IMG/VR virus record: IMGVR_UViG_3300037427_004936
Coordinates: 1 to 23,278 of that record
Source: a virus
Length of the DNA: 23,278 nt
Strand: one strand, 5' to 3'
In this document: positions 22,524-23,278 of the stretch, piece after piece
How the letters are laid out: every line of letters begins with the position of its first letter
How positions within the stretch are numbered: position 1 is the stretch's first letter
Translations under genes and position numbers: made by a program
The notes under the pieces: generated by a model
Databases searched by the model: none
What the model was told of the DNA's origin: nothing
Seen by the model: the letters and a program-made list of their open reading frames with translations, nothing else

Positions 22524-22708
22524 TGGTTCGCCTCCCGGTCTATGCGAGCGCCATTTGCCTGGGCGCTTTCGTGCGCTGCGTGGTCCGTCTCGTCGCGACG
22601 GATGGGCACGGGTTCAGACTTGGAGATGACGCTGGCGGCGCAGCGATTGACGCGCATCACGCCAATCGCCAGCAGCCGGGCAACGTTCGCCGTGTGGTCA
22701 TTGGACAT
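22520..22708 (-). CDS. Small protein of recombinase module, second paralog
   Basis: This 62-residue protein starts at the ATG at 22708, set by a GGAG about 9 bases upstream. Its core TANVARLLAIGVMRVNRCAA resembles the core of the neighbouring small protein (VAALLAAGVIRLVRSRI), so the two are likely tandem paralogs. The family is unnamed as far as I know. It overlaps the DUF2924 gene by four bases and the preceding small gene by 11 bases. The tail is charged (VPIRRDETDHAAHESAQ). Confidence 0.6.
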   Translation of the reverse strand: MSNDHTANVARLLAIGVMRVNRCAASVISKSEPVPIRRDETDHAAHESAQANGARIDREANQ

Positions 22709-22919
22709 CTTGTGTCTCCGGTGAATGGTCAGGTTCCGGCCCCGAAGTTGGGGCCCGCGAGACACTGAGGCTCGATCCACCGGAGAACTCAAGGCATGTC
22801 GCGTCTTCGGGAATACGCGACCGGACAAGACGGATCACACCTGCAGCCAGCAGGGCAGCGACTTTCGATCGACGATCTTCGCGCAGATCGTCGGCGATGG
22901 ACGACGGGGTTCGTGGCAT
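22698..22919 (-). CDS. Small protein of recombinase module, first paralog
   Basis: This 73-residue protein begins PRTPSSIADDLREDRRSKVA and shares the VAxLLAxGVxRxxR core with the next gene. Starting at ATG 22919 (AAGGA six bases upstream) is preferred to ATG 22925 or GTG 22943. Its core is a short amphipathic helix and the rest appears disordered. It is the first gene of the module, about 57 bases downstream of the predicted transcription start of the element at 22974-23012. Confidence 0.55.
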   Translation of the reverse strand: MPRTPSSIADDLREDRRSKVAALLAAGVIRLVRSRIPEDATCLEFSGGSSLSVSRAPTSGPEPDHSPETQDVQ

Positions 22920-22973
22920 CGGCATCCTTCGAAACTGAGTCACGGAAGACGCCTTTCCGTTGTGGCGTCCGTA

Positions 22974-23012
22974 CTCAGGTCACATATGCCGTGCGAATGC
23001 AAACTGTCCGCT
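22974..23012 (-). promoter_or_regulatory. Promoter-like element, copy 2
   Basis: It repeats the two blocks of the element at 15605-15643 at the same 28-base offset, and points leftward at the recombinase module. The shared -35-like CGGACA and -10-like CATATG lie 16 bases apart. The GACCTGAG that follows the -10 on the minus strand is also conserved. Confidence 0.6.
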
Positions 23013-23116
23013 CATAACCTGCGGGTCCGGCGACCGAATCCGTTCTGCGGCACGATCCCAGACCTTGCTTCGTCCACATGGCACGACGACGAGCAGTTGG
23101 GAATCCAGAGTCTGAC

Positions 23117-23278
23117 TCAGAGAAGTGTTGCCGGGTGGCGATCCGTCATGGCATCGTGAAGACGCAGCAGCACCTCGGCATCGGTCGCGGCATAATCGAT
23201 CTGCGAATCAGTCAACGGCCGACGCTTCCAGTTCGAAGTTTGCTCACCTTTGTCGATCAACTCGTCAAGTTCACGTTG
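23117..23278 (-). CDS. Ribonuclease D-like 3'-5' exonuclease, 3' end only
   Basis: The minus strand encodes the last 53 residues of a gene that continues beyond the window: ELDELIDKGEQTSNWKRRPL, then TDSQIDYAATDAEVLLRLHD. The segment YAATDAEVLLRL is the Exo III motif of DEDDy exonucleases such as RNase D, with the catalytic Tyr and Asp. The HRDC domain of true RNase D is absent; the gene ends soon after the motif, so it is the shorter single-domain type. It is complete at its 3' end (TGA at 23117-23119). It is read as host DNA next to the island's right end. Confidence 0.8.
   Translation of the reverse strand, partial: QRELDELIDKGEQTSNWKRRPLTDSQIDYAATDAEVLLRLHDAMTDRHPATLL

Larger units (their letters stand above)
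1555..23116. mobile_element. Integrated phage-related island (satellite-like)
   Basis: The region between the sulfatase remnant and the ribonuclease D-like gene holds a large serine recombinase at its right end, a terminase at its left end, and prim-pol, helicase, RusA, DUF669 and Sak4-like genes between them. It also carries a sigma factor, a ParB-methyltransferase and a type IV-like restriction gene. No portal, capsid, maturation protease, tail or lysis gene was recognised. The boundaries are approximate. Candidate terminal repeats are at 1665-1681 and 23017-23031. The right boundary is well constrained by the host-like gene ending at 23117. The left boundary lies somewhere in 1555-1946. 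The call is inference from gene content. Confidence 0.7.

Noticed and set aside
1-23278. CRISPR array, tRNA or rRNA gene
   Set aside because: No regularly spaced repeats and no cloverleaf or rRNA-like sequence was found. GATTCGAAC near 78 resembles a tRNA T-loop but lies in the phosphoesterase reading frame.

Overview
The window looks like a piece of a Planctomycetota chromosome of moderately high GC carrying an integrated phage-related island. The phylum assignment is an inference. It rests on the serine recombinase module (two tiny proteins, a DUF2924 protein, a large recombinase and an HTH protein), a HARE-HTH protein with a lysine-rich tail, a sulfatase remnant and a multidomain phosphoesterase, all of which are common together in that phylum.

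Layout. Positions 1-1554 are host flank: the 3' part of a metallophosphoesterase gene (+) and a 5'-truncated sulfatase remnant (+). Positions 1555-1946 hold no convincing gene and probably contain the left end of the island. From 1947 to 4598 (-) lies a packaging cluster: a terminase-small-like protein, a GpA-type large terminase and an NrdR-like zinc ribbon. From 4715 to 6763 (+) lies a block of small accessory genes: an unknown protein, a gene interrupted by an in-frame TAA, a HARE-HTH protein, a zinc ribbon, an unknown protein, and a toxin-antitoxin pair set between two 83-bp direct repeats that each carry a terminator. From 6829 to 9555 (-) are two HNH/zinc-binding proteins, a ParB-methyltransferase fusion and an unknown basic protein. 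From 9681 to 15581 (-) is the replication and recombination core: prim-pol/helicase, DEAD-type helicase, RusA resolvase, DUF669 protein and Sak4-like ATPase, plus one small gene on the opposite strand. From 15650 to 20020 (-) are a sigma factor, a pair of large unknown genes (one with an apparent start-region frameshift), a small unknown protein and a type IV-like HNH restriction endonuclease. From 20084 to 22919 (-) is the recombinase module. At 23117-23278 (-) is the 3' end of a ribonuclease D-like gene, taken as right host flank.

How it works together. The island has its own integrase, replication proteins, recombination proteins, sigma factor, methyltransferase and terminase. In about 21 kb it shows no portal, capsid, protease, tail or lysis gene. 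That makes it look like a phage satellite or a stably reduced prophage. A promoter-like element with identical geometry occurs in front of the recombinase module and of the recombination/replication genes. The island-encoded sigma factor lies directly upstream of the second copy, which suggests a small dedicated regulon. All functional calls rest on motif recognition by eye; no database search was run.
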